A stretch of DNA of 64,000 nucleotides from Wyeomyia smithii (Eukaryota > Arthropoda > Insecta > Diptera > Culicidae). Where the stretch lies: positions 103,805,422 through 103,869,421 of the forward strand of contig NC_073695.1 of assembly GCF_029784165.1 (NCBI RefSeq), read 5' to 3'. Numbering within the stretch: position 1 is the first letter of the stretch; every line of letters begins with the position of its first letter. A model generated the notes under the pieces. The model ran no database searches and had not been told where the DNA came from. It worked only from the letters and a program-made list of their open reading frames with translations. Below, piece after piece: positions 20,489 through 33,029 of the stretch. Position numbers and translations under genes: made by a program.

Positions 20489-20725
20489 GTTAGCAATTAA
20501 GTTAGTTGTAAGTTTACTTCCCCTTTTCTGACAAGTAGGTTTAAATCCCTACGAATGATAAGTCCTAATTGCGAAAGCAAACAAATCCTAACAATTAAAA
20601 TTACAAATTTCTAACAGTGTTAAGAAGTCACCATTTGTGATTGGACACACATACTCATTATTTACTAATATTTATCATAAATACTTAAGCTACTAACAAA
20701 TACTTAAGCTACTAACAAATCCCCC

Positions 20726-21218
20726 ACAATCACATAGTTAGTTTTCGTCACATTCGAGATCTGTGTCAACGTAAAATTGTCATGTCATTGTTGTACTTTG
20801 TCGCGACGATGTGGAGGCCGGGTGTTGTTCAGTCGCACTTTTATTCGACACACGACTAGACACAAGATTGAAAAAAAAAACAATCTTGTCGAAACAACAT
20901 TTGCAAATCGGATCAAACATAAAACATGTTTCCTACAAAATGCGAACGAGGATTCGTTCTATTTATTTGAGTCATTCAAAATCTCGGACATAAGCGGTGG
21001 TGTAATTTTATTAAAGAGAAGGGCAACTTGCTCTTGCTGCAGATGGAATTAGAATTTGGTTGAAGTTATGCTAACCGCTGAACAGCGTAAATTTTTCACT
21101 TCTGTCACAGGCAGTCATTCGAGTCAAATTTTACTAACAAAAATATCAATAGTTGGAGAAATATTGTAATTACTGTGTAATAATTGTTTCAATACGCTTT
21201 TTCTTTTTCTCCCAACAG
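20726..21218 (+). other. 3' end of UPRT intron
   Basis: Unique, AT-rich, non-coding. It ends in a polypyrimidine tract and CAACAG acceptor (AG at 21217-21218). A near-perfect hairpin, ACAAGATTG plus A-run plus CAATCTTGT, lies at about 20861-20889. The intron continues left into copy A; its donor site is not in the window. Confidence 0.6.
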
Positions 21219-21401
21219 GCGGTAAACGTGCTAAAGGATCATGGCGTGCCAGAAACATCGATAATCCTATCCAACCTTTTCTGCACACCGGTGGCTGCCT
21301 CAATGGTGGTGAAAGCATTTCCGGACATGAAAATTCTTACCTCAGAGCTACACCCGGTGGCACCAAACCACTTTGGGCAGAAGTATTTTGGTACGGATTA
21401 A
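21219..21401 (+). CDS. UPRT: Last coding exon of a uracil phosphoribosyltransferase homologue (UPRT)
   Basis: After the acceptor the frame begins AVNVLKDHGVPETSIILSNL and ends HFGQKYFGTD then TAA (21399-21401): 60 residues in phase 0. The C-terminal block with TSELHPVAP and YFGTD is characteristic of the eukaryotic UPRT-homologue branch of the PRTase family, where this segment shapes the uracil site. Upstream exons with the PRPP-binding loop are outside the window, so the gene spans an intron of at least 16 kb if copy A truly lies in it. The activity of animal homologues is uncertain. A convergent gene ends 729 bp downstream. Confidence 0.8.
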   Translation, partial: AVNVLKDHGVPETSIILSNLFCTPVAASMVVKAFPDMKILTSELHPVAPNHFGQKYFGTD

Positions 21402-22129
21402 CCGCGACTTGGCCGCATGAATGTTGGTATTAGTACCGCTACACTAAAATGTATCCAATAAGTACAAGGTGACACTGCGACACAAATTTGTAACTTATTT
21501 ATTTTTTAAGGCTTTTTAAGGCTCTTTTTTGTAATCACGTACCGTATGAGGTTGTTGCGTCCCTTTTTGTCAAAATTTAGTCTAGTGTAATAGTGTATGT
21601 CTTAAAGTCTAGAAGAATGTAAACTGATATTTAAATACAGTCAATATATGGTTTATTTAGAACTAGCTAGTTGTCGTGGCCGTTTTTTTCTGTGAAAGAA
21701 AATAACTCCAACTGTGTATAAGATTTAATCAACAGTAAAATTACGCCAGCTTTATTTCAAGTCAATAATTTATTACAACTAGTACAATGATATTTACATC
21801 TTTGGTTTTTCTTCAACATTTTTTTTGTTTATCATTCAGTTTAGAACAGCGTTATCTTGTTAACTTATCCATGTATGCGTGAATGTGTTCTTTGAACTGA
21901 ACTGTATGTAGGTTTACAACGAGTTACTTACATCGAATGGAATTTTATTGAAAGTACATAGATCTTTGCTGTTGCGTAGGATGCTGCTGTCCTAGTCTGT
22001 ATAAATACTTCGATTTGCAATCACATTACTGCTTGCAATACATTATTTCAACGTTTTCTTATGTTTCGCGGTCGTTTTCGGATGACTGAAGGAACTGATG
22101 TATGTTTCAATCGTTGCTAATCGTGGCAT
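21402..22129. other. Convergent 3' UTRs of UPRT (+) and an unidentified gene (-)
   Basis: Non-coding AT-rich sequence between two facing stop codons. The UPRT 3' UTR probably ends near 21640 (TTTAAATACAG region; no canonical AATAAA). The remainder should be the minus-strand gene's 3' UTR. No repeat termini were seen. Confidence 0.45.
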
Positions 22130-22227
22130 TCAGATGTCGCTATCATCGTCGTAATCGTAGAGCGGTGGCAGCACTGGCATGGCCACCGGTGAATCCATCA
22201 GTAGAAAGTCGGCACACTCCCGATGAC
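22130..22227 (-). CDS. Probable last exon of an unidentified minus-strand gene
   Basis: Read on the minus strand, an acceptor CACAG is followed by 98 bases that, in phase 1, encode HRECADFLLMDSPVAMPVLP and then a tail ending LYDYDDDSDI and TGA (stop complement at 22130-22132). An acidic tail straight after a good acceptor is typical of a true terminal exon. GHRECADFLL is faintly like the end of an ankyrin repeat, but I do not recognise the protein. The preceding exon must lie to the right, beyond or within the duplicated block. Confidence 0.5.
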
Positions 22228-22449
22228 CTGTGATTGAAAGAGCAATTATTAGATTACGCTTCAGGGATTAGGTTTTCAACGAATTAGATAAATTAATCAA
22301 ACACAGCGGTTAGAAGGGATTAGTGGGACACACTGTCTTACTACAGGAAAGAGAGAATCACATTCAACCGTTAGGAAAGGTTATCTGATGTACATTCGAA
22401 GGTTAGAACTCATCACGTTCGTGCAGTTAGCTTCATTCTTCTTCATACA
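22228..22449 (-). other. Intron sequence up to copy A'
   Basis: Non-coding; starts with the acceptor of the minus-strand exon. The duplicated block begins at 22450. Confidence 0.4.
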
Positions 22450-24198
22450 AGCGCAAGCGATTTAATTGTTGGTAGTTTTCGGCTTTTCTATTATTTTCAT
22501 ATAATTTTTAAACCTGGTTTACGGTTACTTTGTTTAGCTGGCCACTTTCATCAATACATTACTATTATTTTTCTTCGTCAAGCTTTGTTTTGGCTAGTTT
22601 TGTTTTATGTCACAATGATTGGTTTTCGGTACATGTTTATTTTTTCTGATTTTGCTATTCATCATTACTATTATTTCCATCTATGCTATATATAAAGTAG
22701 TGCCATTCGACTAGAGTAAATATTTCATATCTCATGGGTTACATATGATGGATTGAATATGAACCTTAAACTAAGTGGGCTGGCCGAAAACCCATTCGCA
22801 GCGGATCTAGGCGGAGGTTGGTTCTCACACACAAAAGGATGTCGATCACCGGGAAGCTAAAACGAGATTGGATACACAGCAAAACTTTAATATATTAACA
22901 AGGAAGTTGTTGGTCAAGCCATGCAAGCTTAAAAACTAGTAAGGCGTTACGTGAATAACATATTACAGAGAAAGCAACGGCGATTTCTAGCGTCTTTTAT
23001 TTTTGTTTTGTTAGAATAGTTTGTGTTTGGCGCTCTTTTCATTAATCTTTTTTGCGTTAGGATGTTATGTTTCACATATTGACAATGGGATTTCGAGCTC
23101 TACATTTTTACTTTATAAACAAAAAGAAAAATGGCCAAAGAGTATGAAAAAGAATGTGTTTTGATGTTCAAATGAATAATTAGTCTTTAAATACTAAAAT
23201 GCAACGTAGATGGTAAAACCGAATAACAGAAGCGTCGACGAACATGTCGTATAATTTGAAGTACATGGTCGAATTCATCTTGAATCTTCGAACTTTCATG
23301 GCATTTCCTCATACACATTTTCAACATTTGACTAGGTTCTGCGCAAAGTTTGTAAAAATAATCTGCCCAAAACGGTTTTTCATTAGATAAAATAAATTAC
23401 TCCAAATATTGAACTGCAATTGAGTGTACAATTATGAATTCATATTAGCTTCATTCAAGTATTCAATTACAAGAGCTTAAAAATTCTCGAAGGAAGAAGT
23501 CTGTATATTTGGTGAGCATATTGCTCAAAAACTTTCTTTGCTCTAATTTTTCAAACAAAAAAAAAGAACAAAATTTTTTTTGTCACTTTTATTCCGTTCC
23601 TGGAAAGATAACTCTGGTCGACAAAAGCGGAAGAGCTTATACTTTTTAACCATTCCTGTGAATTTGGTGCCATTGATAAATGCAGGAGAGCGTTAAAAAG
23701 AATTTCTCACCGGGTTCGTCGCTACTACATTTGCTTACTTACGGGAAAACTCATTCAAGTCTCTAAAAAAGTTGTTTTTGTTATGGGCGTCAAACTTCAC
23801 TTATTTTAATTTTTTTTTAAAGAAAGTTCAATATAGCTAAACTAGGTTGTAAATGGGTTGTCTAATAATGGAGAAATGAAGGAGAAAATTTTCCAAAAAA
23901 AGCTGAATAAGTTTTAGCTAAAACCAAATATCTTAAATACCAATATAGTTCACTTACGTGAAATTATGAAGACAAATTGAAAATGACAGAAGCGTTAGTC
24001 ACCTTTTCGACCGCTAGGTGCGCCACTTCTGACGACATGCGAAAAAGAGTAACTTTTGACAATAATATTACCCTATTGGGTACACTGAAAAAAATGCTCA
24101 TTTTATTGTGAAGTGGACTCGGCCGAATATTTTATAATAGTAAACTTCGTCAATGTATGAGGCAATCCATGGGTGGTGTTCCACGGTTTGTACGTTTG

Positions 24199-24999
24199 TC
24201 GACCTCCGACAATATTTTGAGTTGTAAAATAGCGACTTCCGGTGACTGGAAAACTGCCGAAAATGACCAAATACCACCAAATATGGGTGTTTTTTTAACC
24301 AGAATGACGCCAGAAATTGTCTCCAAGTGCCAGTTTGAAATCAAAAATGGCGACTTCCGGTTTCAGAAAAATAGCGACAAATGACCAAATATGGGTATTT
24401 CCGCGATTGTTATGATGCACTGAAGCCACAAATCGACCTCAGATAACATTTTGAATTGTAAGATGGCGACTTTAAGTGATTGGAAAAGAGACGAAAATGA
24501 CTAAATACCACCTAATATGGATGTTTCTTTAACTAGAATGACGCTCAGAGGCCAGAATTTGTCTCTGAATACCATTTTGAAATCCAAAATGGCGACTCCC
24601 GGTTTCTGAGAAACAGCGAGATATGACCAAATACCACCCAATATGGGTATTTCCGAAATCGTGATGATGCACTGAAACCACAAATCGACCTCAGACAACA
24701 TTTTGAGTTGTAAAATGGCGACTTTTGGTGACTGGAAAACTGCCGAAAATGACCCAAAAACAACCAAATATGGGTGTTTCTTTACCCAGAATGATGCTCA
24801 GAGGCCAGAAATTGTCTCCAAATGCCGTTTTGAAATCCAATATGGCGACTTCCGGTTCCTATACAACAGTGGCAAAAGACCAAATAACACTCATTATGGG
24901 TATTTCCGGGATTGTTATGATGCACTAAAGCTACAAATCGACCTCAGACAACATTATGAATTGTAAAATGATGACTTCCGGTGAATGGGAAACTGCCGA
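24199..24999. repeat. Tandem repeat of about 250 bp, copy A'
   Basis: Counterpart of 6576-7376, with one substitution noticed (CAAGTGCCAG here, CAAATGCCAG in copy A). Confidence 0.88.
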
Positions 25000-25300
25000 T
25001 TAAACGATGATTGCATCATATTCGTTTCGTTTCCATCACTGCTTGGGATTAGTTTACATTTACACGTCGTGGCCTGATTATTTGAATATTTCTTCTTCGT
25101 GCCTCGATAAGCTACATCTATTATATTATCAATATCAAACTCCCGGAATGGCGTTAGTTTTACATACAAACAGTATACGCACGACATCTACAACATATTT
25201 TTTTCTGTGCAAGTATGAAATTGAGTCAACTAAATATAAATTGAGTAAACTCAGTTTCGTGTGTGAGAATGTCACACGCTCACAGAAATTCAACAACAAT

Positions 25301-26060
25301 GCACAGTGGTACAATGTAAGGCAATGTAGGCGGACATGAGTTTTTCGATGCGATTTTGTGGTTTTAGAGTAAAATTTTTTTTCTAAGAACTTGTTTCTTA
25401 TATTTAGTCTATTTTTTATGTGCAAATGAAAATTAGGGTGTTCCTGAAATCGACTAAATAAAAAAACTAACTTTTTTATTTGCAGAAATAAATGTATACA
25501 TTCATCGGCACAGTTGTAGATCAACTAACTTTCGGTATTTCTTCACAATATTTATACAATATTTGTTCTTTCAAATGATACCAAAAAATATTATTTATGT
25601 TTGCCCTAAACGGAGACATTAATATTTTAAAAGGGCCTATTTCTAAAATAGAAATAGTGAAAACTCTTCATCTGTACAATATATCGACAATGTTTTTTCA
25701 TCAAAATTGGCGTATTTTTGATTAAAGTTACCGAAGAAAACTTTGTTTTCAAATTTGAATTGAAAAAATAGAGCGAAAAGACTGTTTTTGGAAACCAAAT
25801 TTAATGTCCACAAAAAAGTTATTTAGAATTAGTTGATCTACAAGTTTGCCAAAGAATGTTTACAATTTTTTATGCAAATAAAAACAAGTTAGTTTGTTTT
25901 CATTTCGTTGATTTTAGGACCACCCTAATTTTCATTTGCACATAAATAGAGGACTATGGATAAAAAACAACTTTTTACAAAAACTATGGCTTTAAACCGC
26001 AAACCAAAATCGCAACGAAAAGCTTATGTCCGCCTAAAATGACTTACTGTACCACTGTGC
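25301..26060. mobile_element. Long-TIR MITE, copy A'
   Basis: Counterpart of 7678-8437, with the same inverted ends GCACAGTGG and CCACTGTGC. 25042-25300, between the hAT-end relic and this MITE, is unassigned. Confidence 0.85.
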
Positions 26061-26192
26061 AATCAGTTTAGTTACCTTTTTCACCACAAGAGGGGGTGTT
26101 TCCTGTCCGTCTTCGCGGAAATATATGGGAAATTCGAGAGTGAACTATATTGTTATTTGAAGATATTTGCTAAAACTGTTTGATCTGGAGTG

Positions 26193-29046
26193 ACTCAAGC
26201 TCCCCGAAAGGCTGCGTTGCCGGATGGGGGAGAGCTTACCTGAAACTGAACGAAACCGAAACAGGCTTTGTGCCGCGAGCTGAAGTGTTTCGGGATAAGG
26301 ATGGAGGAAGTAAAACTACAATAAACACTTGAGGCAGAGGATCAAGACGGTAGGAGGAACGTCTTCGTCAGCGCAGCTGACGAGAGAGACATACCGTGAT
26401 ATTAGGGATGCTATCAAGCAGCTCAAAATAACAAATCAGCTGGAAAGAATGGCATGGCAGCGAAGCTTGTCATGCCATCCAACATCGAAGTCGTAGCCAC
26501 GCAACATCGAATTCGTAGCGCTGAAGCAACTTTGTTGGACAGGACAGAAGGTATAGAAAAGCGTGCATCGGGCGGCTATTTTCTACCAGAGCTCTGACAC
26601 CACCAGCGAGCTGGGAATCGGTTTCATAGTACTGGGAAAGATACGCCAACGCGTGATGGGATGGCAGCCGATCAACGCAAGAATGTGCAATTTGAGGATA
26701 AAGGGCTGGTTCTTCAACTATAGCATTATCAACGTGCATTACCCACATGAACGAAGACCCAACGAAGAGAAGGAAACGTTTTACGCGCAGCTAGAGCAGG
26801 GCTACTATAGCTGCCCGCGATGGGACGTGAAAGTTGGCATTGGGGACATGAACGCTAAGGTAGGACGAAAAGTAATGTACCGTGTCAATGGCCGTGTCTA
26901 ATGATAACGGCCATCGGTGGTAAATTTTGCGGTTTCCCGTGGGATGGTAGTCTGAAGTAGTTTCTTCCCCTGCAAAGACATTTACAAATCCACATGGAGA
27001 TCTCCCGACTAACAGACAGAGAATAAAATCGACCACGTTCATTGACGGCAGGCTCTTCTCCGATTCGGACCACTATCTAGAAGCTGGGTGCATGAGCTTA
27101 AAACTCTCGACGATGTATAACAATTGTCGAAGTCGAACGCCAAATATCAAGCAACTGCGGGACGCCGGGATTGCACAGAAACACGGGCAGCAGCGGGAGG
27201 AAACTTTACCCACGGAAGAGAAGCTTGGCGCAACTCTTGAGGATAGCTGGAGGAGCATACGATCCGCCATAGGTAGCACTGCTGTAGCGTTACTAGGTAC
27301 AAGGGAGACAAACCATAGAAATGACTGATTTGACGGCGAATGCAAACAGATAGCCGAGGAGAAGAACGCAGCACGGGAGAGAATGCTGCAACACCGTACG
27401 AGAGCGAACATGGAACGATTCCGACAGGCATTATACAGCCTAAAATCAGTCCTCCGAAGAAAGAAGCAGAGCAAGAGGACCGAGATTGCGTAGTGATGTA
27501 GCGTAGTATCAAGCTAACGACACTCGGAAGTTCTATGAGATGCTGAACAGCTCAAGTAAAGGCTACGTGCCGCAAGCCGATATGTGTAGGAGTTGGACGG
27601 CAATCTCTTCACGGACGAGTGTGAGGTGATCGAAAGGTGGGTCTATTGAACGGCGATGGAGTAGAGCGCGAGAACGGTATGACAACTGATCTTGGTGCAC
27701 GAACAGAAGACAACAGAATTCCAGCCCCCGATCTCCTGGAGATGGAGGAGGAGATTGGCCGGCTGAAAAACAATGAAGCTGCTAGAGTGGACGTAATTCC
27801 CAGCGAGCGGTTGAAATAGTCGTGCACTGGGTCATTGTCGAGATTTGGGAGGAAGAACGTGTACCGGAGGAGTGGATAGAAGATATTTTGTGGCCCATCT
27901 ACAAAAAGAGCGACAAGCTGGAGTGCTGCAATTACCGGCAATCATGTTGCTGAACGCCGCCTACAAGGTACTCTTCCAAATACTCTGCCGTCGGCTATCA
28001 CCATCTACGAAACAGTTCGTGGAGCCCTACCAGGGGGGAATCATAAGTGCCCGCACCACCACGGATTAGATATTCGCGGTTCGGTAGGTTATGCAGAAAT
28101 GTCGTGAATACTATACAGGCTTTGTTTTGCTCATCTTCATCTTAAAGAGAAAACAGTTTTCTTCCCTCTTAACAACAGCGAGCTTACATTCAATGTGCAT
28201 CACACCATCTGCTGTAGAGAGAGCGCAGAGTAATCGTTTCTCTGACGAAAAAACGCTCCTTATTTGACAGAGCAAAAATCCAGTGAAACTCTTGTAAATT
28301 GCTCATCCGCGCACGTGAGAAAAATGAAATAAATTGCTCGGCGACCAACTGAGCATTGCGTTACCGTTCTCATTGCTCTGGGGTGCAGCAAAAACAGTAT
28401 AAAATCGAACTTTCTGCAGAATTCGCACCCATGGTGAGTTGTGAATCTTCCTATAATATTAAATTCGAAAACGGTTAGCATGTGGCTTCAATGTGAACCT
28501 AAATATTTTGATATTTGGCCAACTTCTCTTCTAGTAAAGGAGAAGCCAACGAAAACTACTCCCTCTTAAACTGAGAGAGCAAATAAATGTTTATCCCTAA
28601 CACGTGAAGATAAAAAGTGAAAAGGAACTCTGCGACTGAAATACTCTACGCCTAAATGTGGATAATTACTCACTCTGTGTGAGAGAAAGTCTCGTTCTCC
28701 AAGGGGTTTGGCAGGTAGAAAAGGAAATTTGGGCAAAAATCAAGAGAACTGAAGAAGCCTGATACTATATGACCACACACCACTTTTCATCGGTTTCAAA
28801 TCGACATACGACACAATCGATCGAGATCAGCTATGGCAGATTATGCACGACTTTGGATTTCCGGATAACTAACGCGGTTGGTCAAAGCAACGATGGATCG
28901 AGTGATGTGTAGCTCAAGTATCGGGGGCACTTTCGAGCCTCTTGGAAACCCGAAGAGATTTAAAGCAAGGTGATGGTCCCTCGTGCGTACTGTTCAGCAA
29001 TGCCCTGGAAGGTGTCATAAGAAGAGCGAGGATTAACACGAGTGGC
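26193..29046 (+). pseudogene. RTE-like relic, copy A', part before the hAT insertion
   Basis: Counterpart of 8570-11423. It includes the short linker fragment (26193-26472), the endonuclease with GDMNAKVGR (about 26845-26870) and the RT pieces. It stops at the target site CGAGTGGC (29039-29046) of the large hAT-like element. The reading continues at 33030. Confidence 0.72.
28116..28761. mobile_element. 646-bp hAT-type MITE, copy A'
   Basis: Counterpart of 10493-11138, again flanked by ATACTATA on both sides. Confidence 0.85.
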
Positions 29047-32000
29047 CAGCGATGGAAGAAAATCGTTTCTAGCGATTTTTGAATACATATAAATCTCCTT
29101 TGTGATGCATTAACATCTCTGTCAGTGTGCGATATACATCTACTCTTCTCACATTTGCAAGCAGATCTATGTGTAAGACGAGTTACGAGGATTGCAAAGG
29201 AGCACCATGTATATAGTATCCCTGCTGGCGTACTCTCTTTCTCTTCCTTCGCACTATTCGCCTCTTGTCGTGACTGCTAACAACAAAATCTGTATCTAAA
29301 TGTGCACAGCTGAGTATATGGGGTTAGTCGCAATATGTACATATGATGAACAAAGATCATTCATGATCATTCAGCCAATGATTGAGATTTTTGTCAAAAA
29401 GAGAGTGAAAAAAAAGTGTGTTGTCTCCTACTCCCATAATGAGATTGTTTTGGTGGCAGGTTCAAGTTCCCAGTTGGTTTAGAGATCTTGCTTGTATAAA
29501 ACGTGTGTCAGGATGGACAAAAAGGTAGAAAAGGTTAACATATCCGCAAAAAGTTCGGCAAGTTTTCGCAGTAGAGAATGGCGGTTTCAGATGCGGAAGG
29601 CGGAGTTCAAAATATTAAGAAATTATTTAATGAAATTGATCGCTAGTCTTTCGAAATAACCTGTATAATGATATACACTATAACTAGCATCGAAAACATT
29701 ATGTTTCATTAGGGTGGTTCATTTATTTGACATAGAGTGGTTTATAATATTGTGTAAAAATGAGTATAAAAAGAATAAAATCACTTTTCACTCAATACCA
29801 ATAGAAAAATTCCTGAAAATATAATATTTGCTACATCATTGTCGTTAGGGTGGCAATGTTGAATTGGAAAAAAATACCATGTAAAATGGCAAGATATTTC
29901 AAAACAAATTTACAAAATGTTTCAAAAAACTACTCTGTGCAAAAAAATATAACTCAACCAAAATTAAGATTGTGTCTCGCGGAAAATGTTGAATGCTTCC
30001 ATATCATTTACAAAATCACACACGGGAGGTGCATGGAATTTGAATAATGTTTTCTATTCCAAGTGTCTTGAAAGTACATGAAACGGTGGATACTGATGGA
30101 ATATGTTTTTTTGATTTTGTTTGAAAAATATACTCTCTAGGACACTTGTACTTGATTATGCGAATGCTGTACCAGACAATTTATTCGTTTTATTTAGGGG
30201 CCGTCCACATACCACGTGGACAGATTTTTAACGATTTTGACCCCCCCCCCTCCCCCCGTGGACAAATGTCCATATGAATTATAAAATTTTTGTAAGGACC
30301 GTGGACATCACACAAAACCCAAAGCTGTTCAATATGCTGCTTACCTATGGCGATGGAAAACCATCAAACAACAAATCAGTGTTTTTAATGCAAAACATTC
30401 TAGCTTTAAGTTAGATTTAGTTTCAGCTCGTAGTCGGCAGTGAGGATAAAAAATTTGCTTTTAGCTATAAGGATACTTTAGAAAGTAAGCTACCAGATAT
30501 AATTGGCGCCGTAAAAACATTAAATTGTATTTGTGCCGTGTCAAATAAATTATAGATGAAGAAAAAAAAATTCTAAATGTTTTAAACTCCGCCTTCCACA
30601 ATTGAAAAAACGATTAAGTCCCAGAGAGTCGATTTTTGCAATTTTTTTTTCAGATGACACCAATTCTCGACGTTTCATGCGTTTCTAAGTCATTTGGCAT
30701 CAAAAACCATCGAAAACCGATTTTTTTTTTGGCTATGAAAATACAAATATCTGCCCCCGATTTTATCACCTTTTTCGCCCAATTTTATCATCATATAACA
30801 TTGTATGCCCACCATCTCCGAATCTCGCAATTATTTACAAGTGCCAGTTCCACTGTCAATTAAGATACAAACTTTCGTCTTTTAATGTCTGTAGACAGTA
30901 TCCTCGATTAATTTTTATTTTTAAAATCATTGGTGTTGTTTCAACTACTTCATCGATTTTTTTCCCTCTCTAGTTTTGCTCAGGCCTATCGGTCCAAAAA
31001 GCCAGGGATTGTGACTGTTAGATACGTTACGTACGTCATCGATTTGTTTCTGCTTCTGGGTGAATGAAGAAAAAGTACAAAAAGTCTCAATTTTCATGTG
31101 TTTTGAAATGTATTGAAGAGATATTTTGTGAAAGGGCTATCAGTAAACCACATAAACACATTTTGGGTCATTTCTGATCCCTCTTCCGTAACCTTAGAAA
31201 ATAGCTGAAACTAATTTTTTGAGCTGCTTGAGATATGTATGACACTAAGAGAACAACTTCACAGCTTTATGCAAACACTAGTACCTATCCTACGAACTAG
31301 TAGTGAAATTTATGTTTTACTTCTATGAGAGCCCTCCCTCTTCCAGAGGAGGGAGGGGTGTCAAGTGACCATTGACATATTTCTTACTCCTGATAACCTC
31401 ACCATGTCAAATTTGCTTCCATTTGCTTGATTAGTTTCTAAGTTACGTAGAAGTTTGTGTTATATTTGTATGGAAGCCCCTCCCTTTAAGAAGAGGAAGG
31501 GGTCTCGAGCTACTCTAATAACCTTTTCCGGCCTCAAAAACCCCTACATAAAAATTTTCACGCCGATTAGTACGGTAGTTCCCACGTCTATAAGGATCAG
31601 AGTAGCAGACAGACGGATAGAACTGCTTTTTCATATGATTTGATTTCTTATAGTAATCAAAATCGCTGATTTTACGTGTTAAATTATTGGTTTACCATCT
31701 TTTATAACAAAATAATAATAAAACAAAAATTCCCGATTTTATCACTTTCCCTTTTTTATCACTCCAAACATCATCAAGGGAGTGATATAATCGGGTGATC
31801 ACTGTATTTGCAATGGTCGACTAAATTGATTGCCCGGTTTTGTGATGGAATTGCTCTGATATGAAACATGATGGTGCAACATCGACGTGTTATATTACAA
31901 ATTACGTAACGCTGAAAATCTAGATTTCAGAACCCCCCCTCCTATGTAACGATAGGTAGCGTTCGACATGACCCCCCCCCCTAAAATTACTTACCACTAA

Positions 32001-33029
32001 TCAGTCTGACTCCTCTCCGAAATTTTCAATTTCGAGCAAACATGATAGTTACGTAACTGTCTCTACTAGCCCCCCCCCCTCCCTCTCTCCCTCCCTCCCT
32101 CCTACGTAACAATAAGTAACGCAGTGATTCTTTGTAAAAAGTCAATCCGAAAGGAAACGATAAAAAAATAAAATATTACACGTAGGTACCCTGAAACTTA
32201 TTGTTGCTTGAAAAGAATTATTGTTATGTTTACTAAAAATCTTAGTTCAATACGACTAAAAAGAATTTAGTTTTAAGAGATAGGTTCAAGCATTTGAGTG
32301 TCTACTATCAATCACGCAAACTATGCCAAGCTTGCGTTTTTTAAATTTATTTATATCAGGTAGCCACCTTCTCTCTCTCTCCTCTTAGCACTACCTCTGA
32401 AATTAATATGAGGAAAATGTTCCATTCACCAAACCATAACCAAAACGAGAGGTAGATAAATTCTTCGGCATAACCGCAAGCTTAACGTAGGATAATTCGG
32501 TTAATTGAATAATAGCAAAGTTTGGTACCTATTAATTTCTGTATTACCTGCTTAAACAGCCTTTTTTTTAAATGAATAAAACAAAAAAATATTATATAAT
32601 ATCATGTTTCACACTACTCCAGCAGTTTTTCATTAATTGGTGTAGCAAACCTGCTGAAAACAATCGTTGCCCAAGTAGTCCGATAGCCTAAAATAACTCT
32701 CCCTCCCGCCGTCACCGTACCACACCATTGCTACTGCGTCACTGTGATGCGAAGGGGACAAGTCAAGTTTATTATTCTCTTTTGCTATCGTTTTTCCTCG
32801 TGCGACGAGCCACGTACGGAGAAAAAAACACAACGAGTTGCGCGGATCATTCTCTTCTTAGAGCTGTATATAGTCTAGTTATGTATTTATTATTTCCGAG
32901 TGAGCAATGCATCAACATTTTGTTACGTACTGAGAGGATTCAAGTTTATTCATTACTTGAACACATCGCAATCTGTACAGTTTGGGACAAAACGACAATC
33001 GGGTCATAATCGTTTCGTTTCCATCGCTG
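29047..33029. mobile_element. 3983-bp non-autonomous hAT-like element present only in copy A'
   Basis: The left end CAGCGATGGAAGAAAATCG and the right end TTTCGTTTCCATCGCTG are inverted repeats sharing CAGCGATGGAA. The flanks are exact 8-bp duplications CGAGTGGC (29039-29046 and 33030-33037); copy A has this 8-mer once at 11416-11423, a perfect empty site. These are hAT features. No transposase-like ORF exists inside; the longest frames are short and unrelated. The interior is a patchwork: C-runs at 30241-30257, 31971-31981 and 32071-32102, a GGGGCCGTCCACATACCACG motif at 30197, and repeated TACGTAAC phrases at 31904-32130. Confidence 0.85.

Larger units (their letters stand above)
4828..20725. 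repeat. Copy A of a large duplicated block (partner 22450-42328)
   Basis: The 15.9 kb from 4828 recur from 22450 in the same orientation. Offsets are 17622-17623 before position 11416, 21614-21615 after it, and 21622 after about 13823. I noticed about ten substitutions, 1-base homopolymer changes, a 7-base insertion in the partner and one 3983-bp element present only in the partner. Homology begins at GCGCAAGCGATTT and ends in the last bases of the Jockey element. The 3' target duplication of that element is missing here, and a 19-bp tandem duplication (20682-20700 and 20701-20719) sits at the junction. The copy lies upstream of the last UPRT exon, so it probably occupies an intron of that gene. 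Confidence 0.93.
14077..20725 (+). mobile_element. Jockey-clade non-LTR retrotransposon, copy A (3' tail missing)
   Basis: It starts at CAGTGCGTCTTG directly after the 13-bp target sequence TATTTCCAATTAA (14064-14076), and contains ORF1, an ORF2 split by a 2.2 kb insertion, and a 3' UTR. At the 3' end it stops at AAATCCCCC and runs straight into unique intron sequence with no CTTAAAA tail and no second target copy. The complete version, with poly-A and both target copies, is at 35699-42344. A 200-bp 5' UTR precedes ORF1. The element lacks an RNase H domain, and its ORF1 has a PRE_C2HC plus zinc-knuckle design, as in Juan/Jockey elements of mosquitoes. Confidence 0.85.

Noticed and set aside
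14077..20725. Explaining copy A as a retrotransposed transcript ending at the Jockey 3' end
   Set aside because: The break lies short of the poly-A tail, no target duplication is visible, and the copied DNA includes about 9 kb of 5' flank with elements in no single transcriptional order.
4828..22449. Simple tandem duplication of the whole 17.6 kb
   Set aside because: The 20726-22449 island is not repeated after copy A', so the repeat is not a head-to-tail tandem of one unit.
30636..30863. Possible transposase frame inside the 3983-bp hAT-like element
   Set aside because: Only 75 codons, low complexity, no hAT dimerisation or catalytic motif.
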